Of a stretch of DNA of 64,000 nucleotides, positions 24,689 to 36,514 are shown piece after piece. Positions within the stretch are counted from its first letter, which is position 1, and the number at the start of each line of letters is the position of its first letter. Made by a program: the position numbers and the translations under genes. A model generated the notes under the pieces. The model saw only the letters and a program-made list of their open reading frames with translations, was not told the DNA's origin and did not search any database. The DNA is from Anagrus nilaparvatae (taxonomy: Eukaryota; Arthropoda; Insecta; Hymenoptera; Mymaridae), in NCBI GenBank assembly GCA_022575985.1, contig JAKSXM010000007.1, positions 2,358,501 through 2,422,500 of the forward strand, written 5' to 3'.

Positions 24689-26321
24689 TGTTAAATTATA
24701 AAAATAAAATAAATAAATAAAAAGATTAGTAAGAAAAGAAAAAAGATGCGCATGTGGATCGACAGCAGCTGTAAAATTAGTAAAGCCAATATAAGAGTCC
24801 GCAAGGCCCAAGCAATACAGCGAGAGAAATTTACAAAGGCCATTCATACCATGCGAGAGGGTACAAGAGGCAAAGAAATTATGATATTTAAATTAAGAAA
24901 ACTCAGGGTCATGCGTGTGCTGGTATTCTCCTCTAGCTAAGAAAGGCTTGAGGGGACGACTAGTTCACGCACGCGGACATTTGGGGGTAAAACTTTATTT
25001 ATAGTAAAACAATATTAAAAACTTGAAAAGGTTATTTTGGCAAGATGTTTTACTTATAGAAATGTCGATGGCCCTAAAAAGGGCCGATTGAAATTCTCCT
25101 TTGCCAACTCGTCAATTCCTTTTTCTCTCTTCTTAATAAAATTATTATGCCGGTATAAGTTCGACCGTTATTATTTTCTCTCTTTTTCTCTCTCGTTGCC
25201 CTTTTTTCTATTGGTTCTCCGGCGCGCTTTACTTAGCCCACCGAAGCCTATATATATAGGGTTAAAGAAAATTCGCGTCATTCAGAAAGAGGCTTTACTT
25301 TGGACTACATCGCATCGAGTCGCTTGTTATATTAGCGTGAACACTAGCATGAATCAGCGAAGCTGTGCTTAAGTGATATTTATTCACGCTAGTTTTTCGC
25401 TTATAAATGCTTACAGTATTTCTAGCTACCTTACTTGGCACAGAACGAGTATTGAAAATTCTATGCTAAGATTTACGCATTAGTCCTATGCCTGAGATAT
25501 TCAATTATTTAACCCAACAAAGTTTTAGTCAACTTGATTGGAATTTCTCATATACAGAGATAAATGTTTTTGTTTTAAAATTACAAAACTAAATTTTGTA
25601 CTACTTGTCAATAAACCTCGTTATTTTTTAAATTTCTGTAAACAAGGTATAATATTATTGCATCCCCTCTTGAATTTATCTATTAACTACAGTAAATTAC
25701 GTTTTTTTAAAATCTTGTGGCACTTTAGTTTTGAACTTCGCCAGAAAAATACGTGAGTAGAACATTTTTTCAATTTTTCAAATTTACATTTTTAATTAAA
25801 CTGTTTTTTAAAATAATTTTTTATTTATATTCTTATAAATAATATTTCTTAAAAATATCTTATAAATATATATTTCTTAAAAAGAACGTGTTGATCGCAA
25901 CAGTAACTATTGTACTAGAGTTCTTTCCCAAAGTTTTGCGGATCTAGATTCACGTTTTGATTGGACGAGATAAAAAATAATTTCAGTTAACCAATCCTAA
26001 TCCAAATACCTGTAATAATAAAAACAATTTAGGAGCTTAAGTTGTGGGACCTCTGGACGCCTAGTGTGCGTCAGTTTAGCCGCTGGGGCTGTCGTCGGCT
26101 GCAGGTTGCAGGCCGGCAATAAGGACCAGGACTTTCAGAGTCACCAGGTATTTTTAGTATTTTGTGTGTATGAGTGTGCATGTGAGTGAATGATTTTTAT
26201 TTTAATATAGGTGAGAATTTGAGTGAGAACTTACAAAGCAAAGCCAACCGGCCCTTTTCAGGGCCACAAAATTTAACGTAATATTCATACGAAGTTCTTG
26301 CACCAGAGTATTAAATTAACA
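24689..26321 (+). repeat. Hybrid 3' LTR containing repeat unit U
   Basis: Bases 24,689-25,326 match the 5' portion of the solo LTR. Bases 25,328-26,041 are unit U. Bases 26,042-26,321 match the LTR 3' portion ending TTAACA, followed by ACATC. Compared with the solo LTR, U replaces about 165 bp (7,393-7,557) rather than being simply inserted. The U/LTR junction is the same as at 9,900. Confidence 0.85.
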
Positions 26322-27162
26322 ACATCCATATTCCTCAAAATTTTCCGAGTTGTTTTATTGAAAATTCTTGGTGATCTTCCTGATAATAATTTTATTTTTC
26401 TTTACATTTCTAGTGTAAATTAATAATAAAAAGTAAAAAATAAAATTAAAAATAATTTTATTTACAAAAACATCTTATTCAACGTATTTTTTATTCTGTT
26501 TTTTGAACTTCTTTAATCAGAATGGTAAAAATAGATTTATTTACAAAAAATTTTTGGTTTTAAAAAGTTGAAATTTGGGGTTATTAAATAATTTGCGAAA
26601 AAGTATAAAATGCAATGTAAGATTAATTATATAAATAAAAGATTGAAATGAAAATAATTGTAAAAAACCAAGTAAGTATTCAGTAATTATTTCGACAGAA
26701 AATTATTTATTAATATAATATTTTTTATTATTTTTTTTTTGCATAAAAAAATTAAATTATTTTATGTATTTTAATTTTGAAGTTATAAAATTATCAATTT
26801 GCTAAAAGTCTTCTCTATTAGTAAAAAATATACTAAAGGTAAGTAAATTTTCATTATATTTTAATTAAACGTTATTAAAATAATTTGCAAATAATATCAA
26901 AATAGTCCTAAGTTAAATTTTATCAATAGATTCCTATTTATTTTAAAGAGAATACTTATTTTCATTATTATAAAATATATATTTATTTACGTTACTAGAG
27001 GTATGTTGTCTATATATATATATGAATAAATCAATTTTTTTATGAATGAAATATTAAATAAAAAATAAAATATTTTTAATAAATGAATAAATTCTAGGAA
27101 GTTTGAATGCTTAATACACACCTAAGGAGAATCATCAATTTATCATTCAAAAATCAAAATAG
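26322..27162 (+). repeat. LTR flank X, right copy
   Basis: Matches 7,834-9,178 without the 372-bp MITE and with a shorter (TA)n tract. It begins with the ACATC target duplication. Confidence 0.85.
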
Positions 27163-27883
27163 TATATTAGCGTGAATACTAGCATGAATCAGCAAAGCTG
27201 TGCTTGAGTGATATTTATTCACGCTAGTTTTTCGTTTATAAATGCTTACAGTATTTCTAGCTACCTTACTTGGCACAGAACGAGTATTGAAAATTCTATG
27301 CTAAGATTACGCATGAGTCCTATGCCTGAGATATTCAATTATTTAACCCAACAAAGTTTTAGTCAACTTGATTGGAATTTCTCATATACAGAGATAAATG
27401 TTTTTGTTTTGAAATTACAAAACTAAATTTTGTACTACTTGTCAATAAACCTCGTTATTTTTGAAAATTTCTGTAAACATGGTATAATATTATTGCATCC
27501 CCTCTTGAATTTATCTATTAACTATTGTAAATTACGTTTATTTAAAATCTTGTGGCACTTTAATTTTGAACTTCGCCAGAAAAATACGTGAGTAGAGCAT
27601 TTTTTCAATTTTTCAAATTTGCATTTTTAATTAAACCGTTTTTTAAAATAATTTTTTATTTATATACTTATAAATAATATTTCTTAAAAATATCTTATAA
27701 ATATATATTTCCTAAAAAGGACGTGTTGATCGCAACAGTAACTAAATTGTACTAGAGTTCTCTCCCAAAGTTTTGCGGATCTCGGTTCACGTTTTGATTG
27801 GACGAGATAAAAAATAATTTCAGTTAACCAATCCTAATCCAATTACCTGTAATAATAAAAACAATTGGATTTAGGAGCTTAAG
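27163..27883 (+). repeat. Repeat unit U, third copy
   Basis: Matches 9,179-9,900. After GGAGCTTAAG it continues into CTAATATTACATT, not into LTR sequence. Its last ~80 bp belong to the outer arm of the F-box fold-back. Confidence 0.85.
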
Positions 27884-28692
27884 CTAATATTACATTAAAT
27901 AATAATTACCTCTAATCGAAATTTATCCACTTCCCCAATTGAATAAATTTTTATTTCGTTTTTTACTGAAAAATAGTACATTAAGATCTATGGCCAGAAA
28001 AATAAAGTATTTCCTAAATTACACGTAAATTACGTAAACTAGAATTGAGAGACTATTGTTTTATGGCCAAGGGTCGTAAATTATTTTTCTTCATCAGTAG
28101 CAAATAAATAAGCTTTTTCGAGGGTGTAAAAATTAGCACGGAATTTTCTGTCAACATTTATGTATGACGTAAGCAAAACTTCACCAGGCACTCGTGCTAA
28201 TGATCACGCTAGTGCCGAAATTAGCTATTTCTTAAACAAGGGACAAAATATTGGTTTTGACTTTGCATGCAGTTGTATGCATGCAAAAGTCGAACTACAT
28301 ATTTTGTCCCGTGATTTAAAACATACTTTTACATTTAATGGGCAAAAAAGCCGCCTCTCTAGGGAAGAAAATAGGCTTGTTTTGCGGGTTTTGTCCTAGG
28401 TATATAATAATTTTGTACGGAGACACTTTTTTACCTTGAAGTGTTTTAAGTAGAGAAAAAAATTATAAATGGTCTATTAAAAATTTCAGTAAACATTCGA
28501 TTAAAAATATTTTTATTTTACAGACTTTCCTATTTACATTTTAAATTAAAATAATATAATCTACGTGCAAAGAAAAATTTTTTTTAAAGCAATAACCAAA
28601 AATTATTCTAATTGTATATTTAATTTTGTATATTTAATATTCTATTTTTGATTTCAAAATAAAGATTATTATTATTATTATTATTATTATTT
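27805..28692 (-). repeat. Outer left arm of the F-box fold-back
   Basis: Reverse complement, with small indels, of about 48,998-49,803. It includes the GGAGCTTAAGCTAATATTAC junction, the ATGGCCAGAAAAATAAAG word and a GGCACTCGTGC...GCTAGTGCC hairpin near 28,178. An (ATT)n run at 28,664-28,690 is absent from the right arm. The 79-residue ORF at 28,160-28,399 overlaps this arm and has no recognised domain. Confidence 0.85.
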
Positions 28693-28875
28693 AAAATAGA
28701 TAATGTAATAATAATAACAAGATTATTATAAAATAAATTTTACACTTATTATCCTTCTATTAATAACTCCGCTATATCGGTCCTAAGCCCGGAGCCTCAT
28801 AAGGTTGAGGAAGGAGGATGGTAGTTCAGGCCGCCTTTTCAGGTTGAACTAGAATCAGAGACACTGGACATAGCT

Positions 28876-29090
28876 TCCTGAAATAACTGAGGCTGCCCTA
28901 TAAACGGGTCCTATGCCTTGCTTTTCTCTGTGGGATACGCACATTGCTAACCCAATGCACTTTCATTGAGTATGCCGCAGATAGCTTATAGCTCTCTGGA
29001 ATAACCGAGGCTGCCCTATAAATCGGGTCTATGCCTTGCTTTTCCCCTGTGCATCCTTAATGAATGTACTGCAGCTTGCTATCCATTAGT
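28876..29090 (+). repeat. Two ~115-bp tandem units in the LINE 5' UTR
   Basis: The words GAGGCTGCCCTATAAA, TATGCCTTGCTTTTC and a following Ala/Cys-codon-rich tail occur twice, at about 28,880 and 28,995. Repeated 5' UTR units act as promoters in some LINEs; that role here is inference. Confidence 0.6.
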
Positions 29091-29860
29091 ATCTCTGAGG
29101 AATCGGCACACCAAAAGGGGCTCCAAGGTCTTCTCCAAATTTAAGTGCGATTTAAGCCATATGCGGGGTCACCTTAGGCCTTATGTATGTGGCTATTAGC
29201 ATGGGAGATTTCCACCTTGAGCACAGCGACGCAGCCGATTAATGGTTAGTTGCGGTCCCGCTAAACTATGACTGGAGATTAATATTTTCTGGTTTAGTAA
29301 TGTGTGAAGGTAAGCCTCGGGGCCAGGAAGACTTCGGCCTTCCTGGATGGCTGTGGCAAACCCAAGGAACTCTAGCTGTGTTTGAGGAAGCTCTAAAATC
29401 CTCCGCCGTGTGTCTGCCCGTGCTGCACATGTGTAATACACATGTTTAATGTGTGTGTCTACACACATGCACAGTATGGACAGTATGCCGTGCGGCGCGA
29501 CCCGTAAGTGCCAAAAGAGGATCCTGGATAGGGAAGCGAGCTGTCTGGTCGCGTGCCGAGCAACCTGAACCATCTTTGGCCTCTGCTGACGCAAGACGGG
29601 AGGTGGGGTTCTCTGCAGCCGGAGCCCATCATTAACGGCTTGGCGATGTTGCCGGTATGTACCCAAGCTACTGGAGGACTCTAAATTTCCAAAGCGAATT
29701 ATGCTTTTATTCGTGGCGGAATGAGAGGAGCAAGGTAGTGCAAGTTCATGCCGTCAGCTATATTCTCTGTGATGCAACCAGTCTGCATGCCAGCTGCCCA
29801 TAATGTGAGGGGTCAAAGGAGGCCGTTGCACATGGAGTGACGAATTTTATTACATTCAAA

Positions 29861-31323
29861 ATGTCTAACATAAATGTATATAAAAGCAATGAAGTGAACC
29901 TAGAAGGTAAGGATGGCGATGCTGAGACAGTCCAAGTGCTCTATGAGAACACTGAACTTGCTAGACGTCTACAACGCATGGATGAAAACCATAATGCTGT
30001 CAAGAGTATCCTTGATCTAATGGAAGAAAAGATAGGCGAGATGACACATCACATGACTTTCAAGCAGCAAAACATAGCCGCTGTTGTAAAGAATGGTATA
30101 AATGATATGAAGGACAAAGTGACTGCTCTCAAAGCAATAAGAGATCAGCAAGTTAAGGAAAAAAATGGAATTGAGCAGTTATTTAAAAAACATATAACAG
30201 GCTCAGTGCTAAAGAAAAGAAAGCGAAGCGAAAACGCTGAGACTGCAGGGCTAGGAAGCGAACATGCTAAGAGAACTGTTGTGGGAAAATCACCTCAAAA
30301 GATTCGTAGCTGTTCAGTAATGATGGTGGATATTGCGACCCATGAGAACTATACCTATACTCAGTTGCAGACACAGCCTGGAACACAGCAGAGCACCTCG
30401 GGTGAAAATGATACAACGCATGATACGGACCGTAATAACGAATCCTTTCAAACGGCTGTAAACAAAAGGAAGGAGAGGAAAAAGAGGAAAAAAGAAGGTA
30501 AGAGAGGTCAGGACGGAAACAAAAAGTGGCCAGTAGCTACGCAAAAGAAGACAATCCCAAAAAAACGGGAGCGAGCTGTAGCTATTAAACTGCCTACGGG
30601 TAGAACATATGCTGACGTCTTGGGAACTTTAAGGTCTCAGGTGCAACCTGAAGAACTTGGCGCAAAAATAAGATCGGTGCGAAAGACGAAGACGGGCGAT
30701 GTCCTGGTTGAGCTGAAGGAACTTAGTGATAAAATAGGTTCCTTCTCACAAGAAGTAAGGAGAGTATTGGGTGAGGACGCCAGGGTTAGGGATCTTGCTC
30801 CTAAACGAGTTATACAAACACTTGACTTGGACTGTCTCACCCAGTCAATAGACGTTCTAAATGTCATTAAAAGCAAAGAAGAACATGCGGAGATAGCAAG
30901 GGTGACTATTTCTAAGAGCAACGCAAGAGAACAGAGAGCTGCTTACGTTGACCTTGATGAAAGAACCGCCTTCAAATTAGTCCGCATGGAACGTATCAAA
31001 ATGGATGGATGAACTGTAGGGTAAGGCTAAAAACCCCATTAACCCGTTGTTTTAAATGCCTACGTTATGGCCATTTTGCTACAAAATGCAATGGACCAGA
31101 CAGGAGAGCGAAATGCTACAAATGCGGAGAAGAAGGACATAAGGCAACTGACTACACAGCAAAGGCAAGGTGCATGCTATGCTTGGACCTTGGGCTAAAA
31201 GGCAAGGAGTTGAAGCACGACCTTGGAAAAGCAAAGTGTGAAGCGCTACGGAGGGCTCTGTTGAAATTAAGAAGCGGCGCAGACGCTAGCAAGTCGAATA
31301 ATGTTAAAGGTGCTTCAAGGTAA
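29861..31323 (+). pseudogene. LINE ORF1, gag-like with zinc knuckles
   Basis: The first ATG in good context is at 29,861 (CAAAATGTCT); the open frame extends 24 bp further upstream only through a GTG. Residues about 15-110 look like a coiled coil, followed by a Lys/Glu-rich linker and the R1-type gag region. The frame shifts near 31,010, where the zinc knuckles continue: CFKCLRYGHFATKC is intact, while in CYKCGEEGHKATDY the last Cys has become Tyr, and a third knuckle begins CMLC. ORF1 ends at 31,323, overlapping the ORF2 start by 23 bp. The protein would bind element RNA. It is inactive as read. Confidence 0.85.
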
Positions 31324-34288
31324 TGTGCGGCGAAGCCCCCTAGCAAGAGACATTATATATCAACTTGCTAGAGAAAAGTTGGCAGACCTCCTCATCATAA
31401 GTGAGCAAGGGGTCCGACCAAGCTCTCTGAACTGGTTTACGGATGAGTTGGGTACTGCGGCAATCTGTGTAGTGAATCCAAGAAAGGTTCTAGTACAGGA
31501 AAAAGGCGCTGGCAGAGGCTTTGTCTGGATTAAAACAAATGGTGTTACCTACATAAGCGTGTACTTAACGCCAAATGAGCTTAGGCAGGACACTCTGAGT
31601 AAAATGAATAGTTTGGAAGATGCCATAAGGGATATGACTGGTGAAATTGTAATGGCAGGCGATTTCAACGCGAGAGCTCCAGACTGGGGTATGTCAGAAA
31701 CGGATGCAAGAGGAGAGGACATACTTGATCTGTCTGCCAGGCTCAACTTGGCTGTGCTAAATGTAGGTAACACTACTACTTTCAGAAGGCCAGGCTACGG
31801 ACAGACCATCCCAGATATATCGTTTGCAACAGAAAATTTGGCTGCCAGGATTACTGATTGGCAAGTCCTAGAGGACTTCTCAGCAAGCGACCACCAATAT
31901 ATTTCTTTTGAGGTGCATGATAAGCGGCGGCTGACACGAAGAGACGAAGCACAGAAATGCTGCGGATGGACCGGATTAAACCGCGAAATTTTGGTGAACA
32001 CGCTTAGAAGAGGAGAGACTGCTATCCTGGGAAAAGCAATTAGACCAGGAAATTGACGATGCAGAGGATATAGTTAAGGGAATCATGACGCTGCTGGAAA
32101 AAGCATGTAACAAAGCCATGCCAAAAAAACGGACCCGTGATGGAAGACCACCAGCCTACTGGTGGAATGTTGAAATAGATCGTCTAAGGAGTGAAAGCTT
32201 AACTACAAGAAGGAGAGCAACACGTGCAAGGAACAGAACAGACGCTGCTGAGCTGATGGCAGAGCATAAGCAGGTCAAGAAAAGGCTGAAACTTGCTGTT
32301 AGGAGAAGCAAAAGAGCATGCGAGATAGCTTTGTGTAACGAGGTTGACAATGACCCATGGGGTCTTGGGTACAAGATAGTCACCAAGAGAATCGGTGCTC
32401 TTTCCGCAAGTGGTGTTATGAACGAAGACGAGGTAAGGCTTATATTTGACGGACTTTTCCCTACCCACCCGGAGAGGGAGGAGGAAAATGACTCAGGTGA
32501 AGATGATGAGGCTTTACCGAATTTACGGAGGAGGAACTCTTCACAGCGGTGGACTCTCTCAAGAACGGTAAGGCACCAGGTCCTGATGGGATACCTACCG
32601 AGATACTGAAGACAGCTGCGCACGAATGCCCAAAACTCATCTTATGTATGTACAATACTTGTGCACGTGCGGGCATCTTCAGTAAACTCTGGAAAAGAGC
32701 AAGACTGGTCCTTATCAGTAAGGGCAAAGGGGACCCAAGACTGCCAAACACTTGGCGCCCTCTAGGATTACTGGATACAGCCGGCAAAAATTACGAGAAG
32801 ATGCTACAGCCAAGGATACTGAGGGCCGTAGAAACTGCGGGAGATCTCTCTCCTAGACAATATGGATTTCGCCGAGGGAAGTCAACAATCGATGCAATAA
32901 GCAGTATTGTTCGGGCCATCGAAAACGCACAGACTGTTAATCACTATTCGAGAAAGATCACGCTATTAGTGATCCTCGATGTGAAAAATGCCTTTAACTC
33001 AGCAAGATGGAGTGATTTCATGGAGGGACTCAGGAACTTCCAGGTGCCAAAATACCTGCGAAAAATAATCAGCAGCTACCTGAGTGATCGGGAAATAATC
33101 TTTGAAACTGCACAAGGAACAAGAGTGAGGAAAGTAACTGCAGGTGCAGTTCAAGGATCGGTCCTTGGACCGGATCTATGGAACATCATGTACGACCAGG
33201 TACTAAGGCTACCGATGCCGGCTGATACTTTTACTGTAGGCTACGCGGACGACCTGGTCCTAGTAATTACGGCAAAAAATGAAAAAATCGCCGAGGAGAA
33301 ACTGAATCAGGCAACGCATGGGGTCAATTACTGGATGGAAGACCACGGCCTAAAGCTTGCAACGGCAAAGACTGAGATTGTCCTATTCACCCGCAAGCAT
33401 ATTGAGACTATTATCCCAATATGTGTTGGGGAGGATAGGATAGAAACGAAGGAACACTTAAAGTACTTAGGAGTGCTGCTGGATACGAAACTGACCTTCA
33501 TAGCACAGATTCGGAGAAGTACGGAGAAGGCTGCAAGGTCCACTACTGCGTTAAGCAGGCTCATGAGAAACACGTGCGGACCTAAGACTGGAAAGCGCAG
33601 ACTTCTTATGTCGGTAACCCACTCCATACTACTGTATGGTGCAGAAGTATGGGCCGACTGCATAAAGAAGGTCACTTATGCGTCTAAGCTTACGAGCGTG
33701 TAGAGGCAAGGAGCCCTGCGAATCTCCTGTGCCTATCGAACAGTGTCGTTGGAGGCAGCTCTGGTCATTGCTGGGGTAATCCCGATAGATCTGCTGGCTC
33801 TTGAGAGACAGTATATCTATCTGAACAAAGAGAGGGAAGGTATTGACCGTGCGAAGGCTACTTCGCGCCAGATCAGCCTAAGTGATTGGCAGAAGCGCTG
33901 GACCGACTACACGGAGAGCAAATGGACCAAGAGATTGATAGGAGAGATATCACCTTGGATAAATAGAGGGCATGGGGATATTAATTATTTTTTGACCCAA
34001 TTCCTAAGTGGACATGGACTTTTTTTCTCCTACCTCTTTCGGATCCAGAAGATGAATAGTGCTGAATGTATATACTGTCCTGGCAAAGAAGACACGCCGG
34101 AACACACATTCTTCAAATGCGATAGGTGGGCTGCTAAAAAGTTTCAATTAGAAGCTAACATCGGTCAAATCACACCTGAGAATGTGGTTACCCTGATGCT
34201 TCGAAATGAAGAAGTATGGTCCGAAATTGGCCAGTATGTGGAGTACATACTCCGCACCAAAAAACCTGAAGGCCAAGGTATAGGCTAA
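31301..34288 (+). pseudogene. LINE ORF2, endonuclease and reverse transcriptase
   Basis: Begins at ATG 31,301. The APE-type endonuclease shows GNVRRS, SEQG, GDFNARAPDWG and SDHQYI. The frame shifts near 32,030 and returns near 32,515, so one frame covers the EN-RT linker. The reverse transcriptase has LVILDVKNAFNSARW, GAVQGSVLGPDLWN and YADDLVL (about 33,245), all typical of the R1 clade of the jockey superfamily. A TAG at 33,701 interrupts the frame, probably replacing a Gln codon. The C-terminal region has the Cys-His motif CIYCPGKEDTPEHTFFKC and ends at 34,288. No ribosomal-DNA target is involved here. Confidence 0.9.
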
Positions 34289-34399
34289 TATTAAGACGTA
34301 TTGCGGTTATCCGGATGACTGCAGCTGTTGTACTAACATACTATCATCCCTGCAGTTATTCTTGATACCGCAAGCAATAGTAGATGGTAGGATAATATT

Positions 34400-34462
34400 T
34401 ATTTATTTATTTTATTTATGTATCTATTTATATATATTTATTTATTTATTTATTTATTTATT
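34400..34462 (+). repeat. (TTTA)n tract in the LINE 3' region
   Basis: An imperfect TTTA repeat, about 60 bp, between ORF2 and the terminal A run. Confidence 0.8.
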
Positions 34463-34953
34463 AACCTTCTTTTTGAGAAATAACGTATATTTTTAGCTAA
34501 CATATATTTTTATTAAAGATGACAGTACATAAAGACGAAATTTCAACCAGATGCAATGACGGAGTCCTTAACCAGACTGGCGAGTCAGTGGATGCAAGTC
34601 AAAATATGGAGTTCATGAATACAACTAAATGGCCTTGAACCTGTCCTGAAGTAATGTGAAAACGGTCCCGGGATAGGCTCGCATAAGGTAGGAAGGGAGT
34701 CGAGTTTTAGTGGGTATAGGCAAGGTAGGTCGAGTCCCACATAACTGTCAGTTCGGATGCTGATCAGTATGCGTAATGCATTTCTCCACTTCCTACGCAA
34801 AAAAAAAATCCTTCTATTAACAATTTTTAAATCATTTTTACAAACGACGCGTTTCGAAAATTATATTTTCATTTTCAAGCTAATCTCAATTAATGAGAAT
34901 TGTGATAAAATTATTTTTAAAAAAATATTCAACATAACATATTTTTTGATTAC

Positions 34954-35053
34954 ATGTTTACACTTAGAGCGACTTATTTAAACTCGCTCGCTAATAAGTC
35001 GCTTATTAAACTTATTTAAACTCGCTCGCTAAAATCGCTCTAAGTGTAAACAT
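34954..35053. repeat. 19-bp perfect hairpin around CTCGCTCGCT repeats
   Basis: ATGTTTACACTTAGAGCGA (34,954-34,972) pairs with TCGCTCTAAGTGTAAACAT (35,035-35,053). Inside are two copies of ACTTATTTAAACTCGCTCGC. The CTCGCTCGCT word reappears inside the chimeric F-box copy near 37,890. Confidence 0.85.
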
Positions 35054-36514
35054 AAAGGGTTAAGTATGGGGTTTTGAACACTTTAAGGAAATTCGTGACT
35101 TTACTAAGGAATAAAAATAAAAAATACAGTATTTTTTAACGTAATAACTCTTTAAATAGCAATAATGAACATAATTCTTGAGGAATAAACGGTTATTTGC
35201 CAGATACGATCAATATTTTAATTTTAAATAGAGTTCTAGTAGAGAAAACCTAGAATACCGGGGTTTTGGACACTAATTACAGGGTTTTGGACATAAAATT
35301 TATGGGGTTTTGGTCACCATTCTTAAAACTATCTACATTTTTTTTAAATAGAAATCAGAAAAATTATAAAAAATGGGTATATAATGGCATTTAATTAATT
35401 TTTAATTAATTTTTAGATAAGAATATAACTATTTAAATAAAAATTTTGAAATTACCAATTTTTAATGAATTGTAAAAGTTCATGTTACAAACGACTTGTC
35501 GAGTATAGGTGTACATAAGAAAATATTTTAATTAAAATTTGTTATTTATTCTAATTAATTGTAAATAAAAAAATAAAAAAAAAAACAAGAGTTAAAGAAA
35601 ACTAGTCGGAGTAGTGAGGGTTCTTCTCGTTAACCGGCAACACTGCATTACCAATTGGCATACAACGGCAATAAATTTTTAATTTTTCTAAATTAAATTT
35701 TACATAGATAATACTTTTTAATATTTGCTTTTGGATTTAACAACATTTAACAAATAGACATTGTTAAGAATAAAAATTTTACCTTTATCTTCAACAAAAT
35801 AATCAAAATTATGTCCAAAACTAAAATCCGTGTATGCTGTTTTGGACATTCGAATAAAATACATGTCGAAAACCACATTTTTAAGTATATTTAAGATGGG
35901 TTCCTAGACACCTTAATTAAACACTTAAAAAAGGAAGAAAATAATTTTTTTTGTTATAAATTTAATGTTTGATGATTACTTAATCAAATAAATGCCAAAA
36001 AGTTGTTATTGTTAAAAAAATATAAACAAATTATCAATTTTACGTATCTCGCATTCTTAGTATTTTTGTTAAAAAACGATACCATATCAAGTTGTCTATT
36101 TTGATTCAAGGTTTTATTATTATAAATAATTAATAATTTCCAAACAAAAGTAACCGTTTAAAGAATATTTTTTTAAAAATAATATATGTTTTAACTTATT
36201 TCTATCTTACTTATTTAGTAAATTAACGCTGGGTGTTCAAAACCGCATCGATGTCCACCACCCCATCCTTGACCCTAATCAAAAAATATGTTATGTTCAA
36301 TATTTTTTAAAAAATAATTTTATCACAATTCTCATTAATTGAGATTAGCTTGAAAATGAAAATAAGATTTTCGAAACCCGTCGTTTGTAAAAATGATTTA
36401 AAATTTGTAATTAGAAGGATAATAAGTGTAAAATTTATTTTATAATAATCATTGTTATTATTATTACATTATTATTTTACAATTTGGAGACAAACTAAAT
36501 AAAAAGTTTATCAT

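Larger units (their letters stand above)
9901..26321 (+). mobile_element. Decayed BEL/Pao retrotransposon carrying a giant palindrome
   Basis: In order: LTR 3' portion, primer binding site, gag N-terminal part, a 9.5-kb palindrome with flanking non-element sequence, pol (reverse transcriptase, RNase H, integrase), polypurine tract and a hybrid 3' LTR. The Pao-type gag domain, the YMDD reverse transcriptase and a DUF5641-like C-terminus place it in BEL/Pao. The C-terminal gag and protease regions are not visible, so about 1.5-2.5 kb of expected element appears replaced. Multiple frameshifts and stops make it incapable of producing its proteins. Confidence 0.85.
28764..34807 (+). mobile_element. 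R1-clade LINE, full-length but decayed
   Basis: A 6.0-kb non-LTR retrotransposon with a 13-bp target duplication ATCCTTCTATTAA at 28,751-28,763 and 34,808-34,820 and a short terminal A run. It has a 5' UTR with internal tandem repeats, ORF1 (gag-like) overlapping ORF2 (endonuclease-reverse transcriptase), a 3' UTR with a (TTTA)n stretch near 34,400, and the A tail. It is noticeably less AT-rich than its surroundings. Frameshifts and a stop inactivate it. The inverted partner sequence near 36,408-36,420 is the unoccupied site. Confidence 0.9.
28705..36514. mobile_element. Inserted fold-back element that hosts the LINE
   Basis: Flanked by AAAATAGATAAT at 28,693-28,704 and 36,515-36,526. The right arm of the larger fold-back has a single copy at 48,986-48,997 and no insert. 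Near-terminal inverted repeats of about 200 bp run from about 28,705 to 28,763 and 34,808-34,950 on the left (split by the LINE), and about 36,290-36,470 on the right. The ~1.3-kb interior (34,950-36,290) has no coding sequence that I recognise. The transposon family is unknown. Confidence 0.75.

Noticed and set aside
28160..28399. 79-residue ORF with a Cys/His-containing stretch
   Set aside because: It lies in the inverted arm of the F-box fold-back and is not open in the mirrored copy; the shared part is a dispersed repeat.
29453..29635. ORFs in the LINE 5' UTR (29,196-29,666 minus, 29,453-29,635 plus)
   Set aside because: Less AT-rich sequence yields long chance frames; no domain, and the element's ORF1 starts at 29,861.
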